Shown here: piece by piece, positions 50,880 through 59,851 of the stretch
Position numbering within the stretch: position 1 is the stretch's first letter
How the letters are laid out: the number at the start of each line of letters is the position of its first letter
NCBI RefSeq assembly: GCF_001485535.1
Contig: NZ_BCMZ01000001.1
Location: 1,922,001 to 1,986,000, forward strand
From: Halobacterium sp. CBA1132
GTDB lineage: Archaea; Halobacteriota; Halobacteria; Halobacteriales; Halobacteriaceae
Direction: 5' to 3'
DNA length: 64,000 bases
Made by a program: the position numbers and the translations under genes
Notes under the pieces: generated by a model
What the model saw: the letters and a program-made list of their open reading frames with translations, nothing else
Database searches by the model: none
Told to the model about the DNA's origin: nothing

Positions 50880-51458
50880 TCAGAACTCGTAGTCGACGTT
50901 CTCGATTGGCGCGGGCCCCTCGTCGTTCGAGGGCTCGTAGTTGTCCACGGCGTACAACACGATGTCCGTGACGGCGTCGGGCCCCCACCGCGCGGTGTTC
51001 ACCGAGAGGTCGTAGATAGTGAGGTCGTCGAAGTCGATGCTGTAGTAGTCGGCGTACCGCGCGTTCTCGGAGTCCTCGCGCTTCTCGGTCTCGGCGCGCG
51101 CGGTCGCCGGCGTCTTCTCCTCGCGCTCGGCGATGCGGCGCGCGCGCACGCTCAGCGGCGCGTCCAGCCAAATCTTGATGTCGGCGTACTCGCCGGCCAT
51201 CCAGCCAGCCAGCCGGGATTCGAGCACGACGTCGTCGCGCTCGCGGGCCGTCTCGCGGAGCTGGCGGTCGAGGTCCTTGTCTATCTGGGAGTCCTCCTCG
51301 GCGAGTTCGTTGAACTCCTCGAGGGAGAGTCCGCGGTCGTCGGCGAGTTCCCGGAAGATGTCGCCACCGGAGATGTGGTCGTAGTCGAGGTGGTCGGCGA
51401 GCGCGGACGCGACCGTGCTCTTCCCGCTCCCCGGCGGGCCGGAAATCGTGACTAACAT
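50880..51458 (-). CDS. cmk: Cytidylate kinase (archaeal type)
   Basis: 192 residues. The P-loop GPPGSGKS is at 7-14. [18 protein letters not shown] is the archaeal CMP-kinase motif, and [10 protein letters not shown] and IYDLSVNT lie in the lid/CMP domains. It phosphorylates CMP and dCMP. The ATG at 51458 is chosen over upstream Met codons because the P-loop then starts at residue 7. It is part of the classic adk-DUF106-cmk-truB order. Confidence 0.94.
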   Translation of the reverse strand: MLVTISGPPGSGKSTVASALADHLDYDHISGGDIFRELADDRGLSLEEFNELAEEDSQIDKDLDRQLRETARERDDVVLESRLAGWMAGEYADIKIWLDAPLSVRARRIAEREEKTPATARAETEKREDSENARYADYYSIDFDDLTIYDLSVNTARWGPDAVTDIVLYAVDNYEPSNDEGPAPIENVDYEF

Positions 51459-51700
51459 ATCCGTGCTGGGGGCGGCGCGGACAAAGAGGTTTTGAACCTG
51501 AACCCGGCGTGTGGCGGTTTCGCGCGGAGCGACACCGAGAACGAGCATTCGCGCGAGCGGCGACTGGAAGGAACCGCAAGCGCGATTCACTCCGCGAGTG
51601 AGCACAGCGAGCGAGCGGAGGCCGACGACCGACTAACGCGAGCGAAGCGAGCGGCAGTCACGTGAGTGAAGCGAACGTGACCTCGGCAGAGCTCCGCTCT
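51459..51700. other. Low-complexity spacer between cmk and DUF106
   Basis: No coding frame with plausible composition. It contains repeated GCGAGCGAGCGGAG-like and AGTGAGCACAGCGAG words and a perfect hairpin GGCAGAGC-tcc-GCTCTGCC (51684-51702). The same word type fills 19,480-19,580, again just before the structured element. Confidence 0.5.
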
Positions 51701-51711
51701 GCCGGCAGGAG

Positions 51712-51787
51712 GGAGGAGTGCTTTTTCACCAAGTTTTTGCCGAGTAGGGCGCGCTCCGCGCGCCCTACGCAGAGCAAAAAGTGGTCA
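51712..51787. repeat. Structured intergenic element, copy B
   Basis: After GAGGAGTG (51713-51720) the outer arms are TTCACC/GGTCAA-like, then a G-G mismatch, then TTTTTGC/GCAAAAA. The inner arms are a perfect 11-bp stem, GTAGGGCGCGC/GCGCGCCCTAC, around TCC. The design matches copy A at 19587-19664. It overlaps the last codons or stop of the DUF106 gene (51785). Confidence 0.6.
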
Positions 51788-52651
51788 AGTGGGCGTCGTC
51801 TGGATGTTCAGCGCCTTCCGGATGATGTTCGAGAAGCTGAACGAGCAGATCATGTACCAGATAATCCACGTGGGGAACACGAGGATGCGGCCGTGGTTGA
51901 AGTCGACCTGGCCCGCGAGCGGCAGCGTCATCACGATCTCTCGGCCGGAGTAGACGGTGCCGAGCTTCCAGTACATCCAGAGGAACGCGGGGATCGTGAG
52001 CAGCATAATCCACGCCATCGGGCGGAACTGCTCTTTGAGCATGCCGGCTTGGTCGCCGAACGCCTCCATCTGCTCTTCGCGCAGGCGCTCGATTTCGGCG
52101 TCGTCGCCGCGCTCTTTGGCGTCGGACATCTTGTCTTGGAGCTTCTGGGCGCGCTCCTGATACTTGGACATCTTCGACATGTCCGTCAGGTTCGCCTGCA
52201 GGAGCGTCGAGTACAGGCCCGTGAGTACCGCCAGCGCCATCACGACGACGTAGAACGGGAGCACGGACTCCAGCGGCCCGAGCACGACGTCGACGGCGCC
52301 GCCGATGGTGTTCTGGACCGGCTGAATCTGGTAGCCGAGAATCGCGCCGAAGGCGCCGACCGCCGCGAGTTTGTCCCACTTCGACCACGACGAGGACTCG
52401 GGGCTCTCCTCCATTTCTTCCTCGGGTTCGAGGCCTTCGCGGACGCCGTCGGGGTCCGCGAATTCGAAGCCTTCGCCGGACTCCACGAGCACGTCTTTCT
52501 CCAGTAGGCGCCCCCACTGGCCGCTGGAGACGTCGCCTTTGACGTCCCGCCAGCGAATCTCGCCCTCGTGGTCGAGGAGGTCGTCGAGTACGTCGGCCAG
52601 TTCCGGGTCCTCGCGGACCAGCGAGCGGACTTTCTCCGCGGTTCGAGACAT
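51785..52651 (-). CDS. DUF106 family membrane protein (EMC3/TMCO1/Get1-YidC superfamily)
   Basis: 288 residues. A hydrophilic N-terminal region (1-95) is followed by helix one (about 115-135), a coiled-coil loop (KMSKYQERAQKLQDKMSDAK) and two more helices. QFRPMAWIMLLTIPAFLWM is typical. The family forms the archaeal membrane protein insertase related to EMC3 and YidC, placing tail-anchored and short-loop proteins in the membrane. Its place beside adk and cmk, near ribosomal protein/SecY genes, is standard. Confidence 0.88.
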   Translation of the reverse strand: MSRTAEKVRSLVREDPELADVLDDLLDHEGEIRWRDVKGDVSSGQWGRLLEKDVLVESGEGFEFADPDGVREGLEPEEEMEESPESSSWSKWDKLAAVGAFGAILGYQIQPVQNTIGGAVDVVLGPLESVLPFYVVVMALAVLTGLYSTLLQANLTDMSKMSKYQERAQKLQDKMSDAKERGDDAEIERLREEQMEAFGDQAGMLKEQFRPMAWIMLLTIPAFLWMYWKLGTVYSGREIVMTLPLAGQVDFNHGRILVFPTWIIWYMICSFSFSNIIRKALNIQTTPT

Positions 52652-52750
52652 CTTCTTGGCTGTTCTTTGCGGTGGCCGCTTGAACCTCTTACGGAAGCTA
52701 CTACCGCGAACGGTCGGTCCGCAGAAACGCCGCAGGTGGTCGGCCCCGAG

Positions 52751-53401
52751 TTAGTTCGCGTTCGCTTCGACGGCGGCCTCGACGTCGGTCCAGACCTCGT
52801 CGGGGGTCTGTTCGCCGTCGATTTCTTCGAGCACGCCCTCCTCGCGGAAGTACTCGACGACGGGCGCGGTGTTCTCCTCGTAGACGTTGATGCGCTCGCG
52901 GGCGGTCTCCTCGGTGTCGTCCTCGCGCTGGTAGAGGTCGCCGCCGCACTCGTCGCAGACGCCGGCTTCCTCGGGAGCGTTGAAGTCGACGTGGAAGGTG
53001 GCGCCACAGTCCTCGCAGACGCGGCGGCCGGTCAGGCGGCGGACGAGTTCCTCCTCGGCGACGTCGAGGTAGAGCACGACGTCGAGGTCCGTGATGGAGT
53101 CCAGGTACTCCGTCTGGCTCTCGTTACGCGGGTAGCCGTCGAGGACGAAGCCGTCGGCCTCATTGAGCGCGGTCTTGACGATTTCGTTGACGACGTCGTC
53201 GGGGACGAGTTCGCCGGCGTCCATGTACTCGCCGGGGGTGTCGTACTCCAGGTCGAGGTGGCTGATGTCCATGCCCTTGTTCGCGCGGAGCGCGTCCCCC
53301 GTGGTGACGTGTTCGACGCCGAACTCCTCGGTCAGTCGACGGCTCTGTGTGCCCTTCCCGGCGCCCGGCGCGCCCAGAATCAGAATTCGCGGGTTACTCA
53401 T
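52751..53401 (-). CDS. adk: Adenylate kinase
   Basis: 216 residues. GAPGAGKGT (10-18) is the P-loop. DGYPRNESQ contains the AMP-binding Arg. The lid has a zinc knuckle pair (CEDCG and CDECGG), as in Gram-positive and haloarchaeal long-lid enzymes. It interconverts ATP, AMP and ADP. A CCTTAATAG box is centred 27 nt before the ATG (complement of about 53424-53432). Upstream Met codons in frame would be before the promoter. Confidence 0.95.
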   Translation of the reverse strand: MSNPRILILGAPGAGKGTQSRRLTEEFGVEHVTTGDALRANKGMDISHLDLEYDTPGEYMDAGELVPDDVVNEIVKTALNEADGFVLDGYPRNESQTEYLDSITDLDVVLYLDVAEEELVRRLTGRRVCEDCGATFHVDFNAPEEAGVCDECGGDLYQREDDTEETARERINVYEENTAPVVEYFREEGVLEEIDGEQTPDEVWTDVEAAVEANAN

Positions 53402-53554
53402 AGCGTGTCGTTTCCGGGCCGCTATTAAGGAGGTAACGTTTCCGGCCGAACTCTCAGCGAGTGGGTGGCAAGGATTGCGACAGACACGGGACTCGCGGCG
53501 GTCGCGTCGCCTCGGAACCGACGTGCTTTGTGGGCGGCCCCCCAATTGCACCGC

Positions 53555-53965
53555 ATGACTCGCTTCGACGCCGACACCGACGCCGGTCGCATCGAACTCG
53601 TCGCGGACGCCATCGCCGCTCACCGCGAGCGCGACAGCGCGTTCTGCACGCTGGAAGCCGACGAAGACCCCAGCGACGACCCCGAGTTCCTGCCGCCGTG
53701 GGTGCAGTTCGCCGAGGGCACGCTCAACATCGACTGCACGGACGACGAACTCGACCGGCTGGCGACGGTGGTCTCGCGGTTCGGCGCGTTCACCATCGAG
53801 GAGCGCGAGAAGGTCCCCGCCGAGTCCGCCGACGAGTCCCCCGGCACGAACGTCCGCATCGAGGCGCGCGCGGACGACGACCGCGTCGGCCAGTTCGTCG
53901 ACGCCGTCTTCGAAGACGTCTACGAACTCCCCGAGGACTTCCGGCTGTGGGCCGTCGAAGTGTGA
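53555..53965 (+). CDS. Conserved haloarchaeal acidic protein
   Basis: 136 residues, beginning [20 protein letters not shown]. Asp/Glu-rich with an alpha/beta pattern ([20 protein letters not shown], then [17 protein letters not shown]-like residues). No motif recognised. A GTGCTTTG TATA-like box centred 27 nt upstream supports the ATG. It is divergent from adk. Confidence 0.7.
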   Translation: MTRFDADTDAGRIELVADAIAAHRERDSAFCTLEADEDPSDDPEFLPPWVQFAEGTLNIDCTDDELDRLATVVSRFGAFTIEEREKVPAESADESPGTNVRIEARADDDRVGQFVDAVFEDVYELPEDFRLWAVEV

Positions 53966-54025
53966 GTTCCGGTGGCGACCGCACGGAGTCGAAGATATAA
54001 GGAGACGCGCGACACAGCTATCGGT

Positions 54026-54100
54026 ATGAGCTTCTCACGCACAACGCCCCTAGGAGTGGGTGTCTGCACAACCCCGGGAACGGGTGGTCGACATGGGTGA
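54026..54100 (+). other. Possible 24-codon leaderless uORF before the UspA gene
   Basis: An ATG at 54026 lies 29 nt after AAGATATAAGG (TATA centre about 53997). The frame reads [18 protein letters not shown] and ends TGA at 54098-54100, overlapping the UspA ATG (54093). This arrangement is typical of coupled leader peptides. The TATA box is the strongest upstream of uspA. Confidence 0.35.
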
Positions 54101-54530
54101 CCTCCTCGAAACCGTCGTCGTTCCGGTCGCCAGCGAGGCGGACGCGGAGACAACGATGCGTGCGGTGCTGCCGCGCGTCCGCGACGCCGGCGGCAGAATC
54201 GTCGCCGTCCACGTCGTCGAGAAGGGCGGCGGCGCGATCGACAAGGCGAGCGTCGAACAGCGCGAGCTGTACGCCGAGGACGTCTTCACGGTCGTCGAGG
54301 ACGCCTGCGCGGACGCCGGGGTGGCCTGCGAGACGGACCTTCGGTTCGACGAGGACGTCGCCGACGGCGTCTTCGCCGCCGCACGCGACCACGGCGCGAG
54401 CGCAGTAGCGTTCACGCCCCGCGAGAGCAACCGCTGGCTGGACCTCCTGACCGGCGACGACGCCCGCGACCTCGTGAAGCAAGCCGACCTCCCCGTGGTC
54501 GTGTTCCCCGCAGAGGACGCCGATGAGTGA
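54093..54530 (+). CDS. Universal stress protein (single domain)
   Basis: 145 residues. GDLLETVVVPVASEADAETT and VRDAGGRIVAVHVVEKGGGA form the Usp core, and DLPVVVFPAE ends it. The GxxGx9GS nucleotide motif is replaced by FTPRESNRWLDLLTGDDA, so it is the non-ATP type. The stop overlaps the APC permease start by 8 bp, so the two are coupled. A GTG at 54060 is an alternative start. Confidence 0.85.
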   Translation: MGDLLETVVVPVASEADAETTMRAVLPRVRDAGGRIVAVHVVEKGGGAIDKASVEQRELYAEDVFTVVEDACADAGVACETDLRFDEDVADGVFAAARDHGASAVAFTPRESNRWLDLLTGDDARDLVKQADLPVVVFPAEDADE

Positions 54531-56757
54531 CCAAGAACTCGCGAAAGACCTCGGCCCGCTGGCCGCGCTGACCATCGGCGTCGGGACGATGATCGGCGCC
54601 GGCATCTTCGTGCTTCCGGGCGCCGCTGTGCACGAGGCGGGGCCGCTGTCGGCGGTCGCGTTCCTCGTCGGCGGCGGCATCGCGCTGTTGACCGCGCTGT
54701 CGGCGTCCGAACTGGGCACTGCGATGCCGAAAGCGGGCGGCGCGTACTACTACGTCAACCACTCGCTGGGGCCAATGTTCGGGTCCATCGCGGGGTGGGC
54801 GAACTGGATGGGGCTGGCGTTCGCGTCCGCGTTCTACATGTTCGGCCTCGGCAAGTACGTCGTCACCTTCCTCTCGGTTCCCAGCGTCGCACTCGGCCCG
54901 CTGGTGCTGGGGCCGGCGAAAGTCGTCGCGCTGTTCGGCGCCGCGTTCTTCGTCGGCGTGAACTACGTCGGCGCGAAGGAGACCGGCGGCCTCCAGAACG
55001 TCATCGTCGTCACGCTCGTCGCCATCCTCGCGGTGTTCACCGCCGTCGGCGCGTGGAACGCCGACCTGAACTCGCTGCTCCCGCTCGTCCGGGAGGGGAA
55101 GGGGTTCTCCACCGTGCTGCCCGTGACCGGGATGGTGTTCGTCTCCTACCTCGGATTCGTCCAGATTACGAGCGTCGCCGAGGAGATCAAAGACCCCGGG
55201 AAGAACCTCCCGCGTGCGGTCATCGGCAGCGTCGTCCTCGTCACGCTCATCTACGCGCTCGTGTTGCTGGTGGTGCTGGCGGCGGTGCCGAACGAACTCG
55301 TCGCCGGCAACGACACCGCAGTGGTGGACGTCGCGCGCCGCCTCATGGGTCCCGCCGGCGCCGTCGCGTTGCTGTTCGGTGGGCTGCTCGCCACCGCCTC
55401 CTCGGCGAACGCCTCGATTCTGGCGTCGTCGCGAATCAACTTCGCGATGGGGCGGGACAAACTCGTCTCCGACAGCCTGAACACGATTCACGACCGGTTC
55501 GCGACGCCGTACCGCGCAATCGCGCTCACCGGCGTGTTCATCCTCGTGTTCGTGCTGTTCGGTAACCTCGAAACGCTGTCGACGATGGGGAGCACGCTCC
55601 ACCTCGTCATCTACGGGCTGTTGAACGTCGCGCTCGTCGTGATGCGGACCGTCGACCCGCCCGAGTACCAACCGGACTTCCGCGTCCCGTTCTACCCGGC
55701 GACGCCGATTCTCGGCGCTATCACGTCGTTCGCGCTCATCGCGTTCATCAACCCCACCATCATCGCGGCGACCGGCGCGTTCGTCGTGTTCGCGGTCGCG
55801 TGGTACCTCGTGTACGCGCGTTCGCGGGCGACGAAGACGGGCATTCTCTCCCAGTACCTCCAGTCGAACCCCGAGAGCGCGCCCGACGCCGCCGTCTCCG
55901 CCGCGGAGTCGCTGGCCCCGGACGGTTCGGACTACCGCGTGCTCGTGCCGCTGTCGAACCCCGAGAACGAGACCGACCTCATCACGCTCGGCGCGGCCGC
56001 CGCGAAGGCCAACGGCGGCCGCGTCGTCGCCGTTCACGTCGTCCAAGTGCCCGACCAGACCTCGCTCTCGTACGCCAACGACCACCTCGACGAGTTCACG
56101 AACGCCGACGAGAGCGAGCGCCTGCTGGAGAACGCGCGCGCCGACGCGGAGGACTTCGGCGTCCCCGTCGAGACGCACACCATCCTCTCGCACCGCTCGT
56201 TCGCCGAACTGTTCGACGCCGCCGAGTCCCACGACGCCGACCTGCTCGTGATGGGGTGGGGGCCGGACAGCCACGGGTCGCCGGGCCGCGCGGAGTCCGC
56301 CGTCGACGAACTCGCCGGCGACCTGCCGTGTGACGTGCTCGTGTTCAAGGACCGCGGCTTCGACCCGTCGCGGGTCGTCGTGCCGACCGCGGGCGGTCCG
56401 GACAGCGAACTCAGCGCCGCCATCGCGCGCTACCTGCGTGAGCAGTTCGGCAGCGAAGTCACACTCCTGCACGTCGCCGACGACCGCGACGCTGGCCGCG
56501 AGTTCCTCGCGGAGTGGGCCGACGAACAGGGGCTGTCCGACGCCGAGTTACGCGTCGAGTCCGGCGACGTCGAGGACGCCATCGAGAGCGCCGCTGCGGA
56601 TGCGTCACTGCTCGTCGTCGGCGCGACCGAGCGCGGCCTCCTCGAACGCCTCGTCACGGGGTCGCTGGTGCTGGACGTCGTCGACGACGTGGACTGCTCC
56701 GTGGTGCTCGCGGAGAAACAGCGCAGCCGGTCGCTGCTCGAACGCCTGCTGGGCTGA
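54523..56757 (+). CDS. APC family permease fused to two Usp domains
   Basis: 744 residues. Residues 1-440 form 12 membrane helices (GVGTMIGAGIFVLPGAAVHE, the APC substrate loop). Residues about 465-605 and 610-735 are two Usp domains (YRVLVPLSNPENETDLITLG; VVVPTAGGPDSELSAAIAR). The permease may import an amino acid or cation, regulated by the Usp domains, which are likely cytoplasmic. The operon partner is a free Usp protein. It converges with trkH. Confidence 0.88.
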   Translation: MSDQELAKDLGPLAALTIGVGTMIGAGIFVLPGAAVHEAGPLSAVAFLVGGGIALLTALSASELGTAMPKAGGAYYYVNHSLGPMFGSIAGWANWMGLAFASAFYMFGLGKYVVTFLSVPSVALGPLVLGPAKVVALFGAAFFVGVNYVGAKETGGLQNVIVVTLVAILAVFTAVGAWNADLNSLLPLVREGKGFSTVLPVTGMVFVSYLGFVQITSVAEEIKDPGKNLPRAVIGSVVLVTLIYALVLLVVLAAVPNELVAGNDTAVVDVARRLMGPAGAVALLFGGLLATASSANASILASSRINFAMGRDKLVSDSLNTIHDRFATPYRAIALTGVFILVFVLFGNLETLSTMGSTLHLVIYGLLNVALVVMRTVDPPEYQPDFRVPFYPATPILGAITSFALIAFINPTIIAATGAFVVFAVAWYLVYARSRATKTGILSQYLQSNPESAPDAAVSAAESLAPDGSDYRVLVPLSNPENETDLITLGAAAAKANGGRVVAVHVVQVPDQTSLSYANDHLDEFTNADESERLLENARADAEDFGVPVETHTILSHRSFAELFDAAESHDADLLVMGWGPDSHGSPGRAESAVDELAGDLPCDVLVFKDRGFDPSRVVVPTAGGPDSELSAAIARYLREQFGSEVTLLHVADDRDAGREFLAEWADEQGLSDAELRVESGDVEDAIESAAADASLLVVGATERGLLERLVTGSLVLDVVDDVDCSVVLAEKQRSRSLLERLLG

Positions 56758-56763
56758 CCGGGT

Positions 56764-58332
56764 TCAGGAGTTCCAGTACGCCCGCGTCAACAACACGAGG
56801 ACGGGCAACACTTCCAGCCGCCCGACCCACATCAGCCCGACCATCGCGAGTTTCGTCGTCTCCGGGAGGAACTCGTAGTTCCCCATCGGCCCGACCAGCC
56901 CGAACCCGGGACCGACGTTCCCGAGCGTCGCGCCGACGGCGCTCATCACCTCCAGCGCGTCGAGGGACTGCTCGATGCGCGTGACATCGATGGCGACGAA
57001 CAGCGTCGCGCCGACGAACAGCGCGAAGTAGACGGCGGTGAACGCGTAGATGCCCCGAATCGCGTCCTCGTCGAGCGAGCGGCCGCCCAGCCGAACGGGC
57101 TTGACGGCTTCGGGGTGGATGGTCACGAACAGTTCTCGCTTGAGGCTCTTGAGGATGACCAGCCACCGCACCATCTTCACCGCGCCGCCGGTGCTGCCCG
57201 CGCTCCCGCCGAGGAACAGCGCGATGAACAGTACGTACTTGCTGGCTTCGCCCCACTGCGCGAAGTCCATGCTCGCGTACCCGGTCGTGGTGATGAGGGA
57301 TGCGGCTTGGAAGACGGCGTGGCGCAGCGACGCTTCGAAGTTGCCGGCGACGGGAGCGACGGCGTCCTTGACACCGAGCGCCGGCCCCGTGAACAGGAGA
57401 CCGGCCAGCAGCGCGGTGACGGTGCCCACGACGCCGAGGTAGAAGCGGAACTCGGAGTCGCCGAACAGCGCGTCGGTGTCGCCGGACAGCGCCTGCCAGA
57501 TGAGCGCGAAGTTCGTCCCCGCCGCGAACATGAACGGCACGATGACCCACTGGACGACCCCGGAGAACGCCTCGATGGAGCGCGCCGCCGGGCTGAAGCC
57601 GCCGGTCGCCATCGTCGTGAGGCCGTGCGCGACGGCGTTGTACAGGCCCATGTTGTCCGCGAACCCCGCGTGGTGGAGACCGTACAGCAACAGGATTTCC
57701 AGCAGCGTGATGCCGGCGTACGCCAGCCACAGCGCTCGCGCGGTCTCGGCGATGCGGGGCGTGAGCTTCTCGATGCTGGGGCCGGGCGCCTCCGCCTCCA
57801 TCAACTGCGCGCCGCCGACCGAGAGTTCCGGGAGGATGGCGACCGCGAGCACGACGATACCCATGCCGCCGAGCCACTGGGTGAGTTGGCGCCACAGCAA
57901 CACGGCGTGAGAGTGCGTGTCGAAGGAGATATCCTCCATCACCGTCGCTCCGGTCGTCGTGAACCCGCTCATCGTCTCGAACAGTGCGTTCACGGGGTTG
58001 CCGAGCGACGACGCGGGCGCGGACGCCGCTGCGACGCCCGGAATACCGTGGGCCGCGAACAGGTACGGGAGCGCGCCGACGACGCTCGCCGCGAGCCACG
58101 TCAGCGCGACCATCAAGAATCCCTCGCGGGCGCCGAGGTCGGACGGGTCACCGACGCGTTCGAGCGCCGCCCCGGCGGCGAACGCGACGACAATAGTCGC
58201 GACGAACGCCGCCAGTCCGCCGTCGCCGTAGTAGAGCGCGACCGCCAGCGGCGCCAAAAGCGGCACCGACAGCCACTTCACCACCGTGCCGACGAGCGCG
58301 ACGCTCGCCCGCCAGTCCACGCGAACAGTCAT
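56764..58332 (-). CDS. trkH: Potassium uptake protein TrkH
   Basis: 522 residues. The four selectivity-filter regions are MSGFTTTGATVMED, GLTTMATGGFSP, SLITTTGYASMDF and AVGATLGNVGPGFG, each with the filter Gly. FLGGSAGSTGGAVKMVRWLV is a family motif. It forms the membrane channel for K+ uptake, gated by TrkA, whose gene lies 19 bp upstream. K+ is the main intracellular cation of haloarchaea. Confidence 0.93.
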   Translation of the reverse strand: MTVRVDWRASVALVGTVVKWLSVPLLAPLAVALYYGDGGLAAFVATIVVAFAAGAALERVGDPSDLGAREGFLMVALTWLAASVVGALPYLFAAHGIPGVAAASAPASSLGNPVNALFETMSGFTTTGATVMEDISFDTHSHAVLLWRQLTQWLGGMGIVVLAVAILPELSVGGAQLMEAEAPGPSIEKLTPRIAETARALWLAYAGITLLEILLLYGLHHAGFADNMGLYNAVAHGLTTMATGGFSPAARSIEAFSGVVQWVIVPFMFAAGTNFALIWQALSGDTDALFGDSEFRFYLGVVGTVTALLAGLLFTGPALGVKDAVAPVAGNFEASLRHAVFQAASLITTTGYASMDFAQWGEASKYVLFIALFLGGSAGSTGGAVKMVRWLVILKSLKRELFVTIHPEAVKPVRLGGRSLDEDAIRGIYAFTAVYFALFVGATLFVAIDVTRIEQSLDALEVMSAVGATLGNVGPGFGLVGPMGNYEFLPETTKLAMVGLMWVGRLEVLPVLVLLTRAYWNS

Positions 58333-58351
58333 CGGTTCGGCGGCCCCGCGG

Positions 58352-59695
58352 TCATAGTTTCGAGGTCACCTCTTCGAGCGCGTTCGCCTGTACGAACGCG
58401 ACGACATGGTCGCCGGCCTCCACGACAGTACTCCCGCGCGGCGTAACGTACTCGCCGTCACGCGTGATGGCGCCGACGACGACGCCGTCGGGCAGGTCCG
58501 CCATCACGTCCTGGATGGCGCGGCCGGCGAGCACGCTGTCGCCGTCGACTTCGACCTCGACGACTTCCGCGCCGCCGGGTTCGATGATGGCGACGTTCTC
58601 CGCGCGACGCTCGCGCGTGAACCGCGTGATCTCCTCGGCGATCACCTGCCGGGGGTTGACCGCGACGTCGACGCCGACCGTCTCGAAGAGGTCGACGTAG
58701 CGCGCCTGCTCGACGACCGCGATGGTGCGCGTCGCGCCCTCGCGTTTCGCGAGCAGCGCCGCCAACAGGCTGCGCTCGTCGCTGCCGACCGTCGCGATGA
58801 CGACGTCGGCGTCTTTGATATGCTCGCGGGAGAGGAACTCGGGGTCGGTGGCGTCGTGGGAGTACACCGTCACGGACGGCAACGACTCCGCGAGTTCGCG
58901 GGCGCGGGCCTCGTCGAACTCGATGATGCGCACCGAGACGCCGCGCTCCACGAGGGACTCGGCAGTGAGTTTGCCGGTCGTCGACCCGCCGACGATAACG
59001 GCGTCCTCGACTTCACCGGCGGCGCTTGCGGGATCGACGGCGCGAGCGAACTCGCGGACACTGGCGGGCCGCCCGACCACGACCACGCGCGCACGCCCCT
59101 CGATAACTGTGTCCCCGCGCGGGACGCTGGCGTGGTCGGCGCCCTCCGGGATGACGGCGACGAACGTCAGTTCGTCGAAGCGGTCGGCCTCCACGACCGT
59201 CTCTCCGGCTATCGGGCTGTCCTCTGGCACTTCGAACTCCGCCATCTGTATCGACCCGCCGGCGAAGGGGTCGACGTCGCGCGCGGTCGGGAGGCCGACG
59301 ACGCGAACGATGGCTTCCGCCGCGAGCAGGTCCGTACACACCATGAAGTCGACCCCGAACGCGCCGTGGTGTTCGCGCCACGTGTCCAGATAGTTGGTGC
59401 GCTCGACGCGAGCGATGGTGAACGCATCGCTGACGGTGTCGACGGTCGCACACGTCGCGAGGTTCGTCTCGTCGTCGTCCGTGCTCGCGATGACGACGTC
59501 GGCCTTCTCGACCTCGGCTTCCGCGAGCACGTCGAGGTCGGTGCCGTCGCCGGTGACGGCGAGCACGTCCTCGGAGTAGGTCAGCGACTCGACGCGCTCC
59601 GGGTCGACGTCGACGACCACGACCTCGTGGGCGTCCGAGAGGCTGCTGGCGATGCTCGACCCGACCTCGCCGGCGCCGACGACGAGGATGCGCAT
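58352..59695 (-). CDS. trkA: Trk potassium system regulator TrkA
   Basis: 447 residues with two RCK_N and two RCK_C domains. MRILVVGAGEVGSSIASSL is the first NAD-binding loop. VIVGGSTTGKLTAESL near 230 is the second, where the last Gly of GxGxxG is present but the middle Gly is Ser. DGTDLDVLAEA and DATDPEFLSRE follow. It binds NAD(H) or ATP/ADP and gates TrkH. Confidence 0.92.
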   Translation of the reverse strand: MRILVVGAGEVGSSIASSLSDAHEVVVVDVDPERVESLTYSEDVLAVTGDGTDLDVLAEAEVEKADVVIASTDDDETNLATCATVDTVSDAFTIARVERTNYLDTWREHHGAFGVDFMVCTDLLAAEAIVRVVGLPTARDVDPFAGGSIQMAEFEVPEDSPIAGETVVEADRFDELTFVAVIPEGADHASVPRGDTVIEGRARVVVVGRPASVREFARAVDPASAAGEVEDAVIVGGSTTGKLTAESLVERGVSVRIIEFDEARARELAESLPSVTVYSHDATDPEFLSREHIKDADVVIATVGSDERSLLAALLAKREGATRTIAVVEQARYVDLFETVGVDVAVNPRQVIAEEITRFTRERRAENVAIIEPGGAEVVEVEVDGDSVLAGRAIQDVMADLPDGVVVGAITRDGEYVTPRGSTVVEAGDHVVAFVQANALEEVTSKL

Positions 59696-59851
59696 CAGTC
59701 CGCCACCCCTTCGTACATGCCCGGTAGGTGAGCCCCCTCCGTGAATAGCGCTTCGGAACGACTGGCGCCGCGCCGTCCGCTCGGAGGGGTCTGGCCGCCG
59801 AATCGCGCTCCCGCCGACAGCCGTTTGTGCCGGCCGGAACTACCACCGAAC

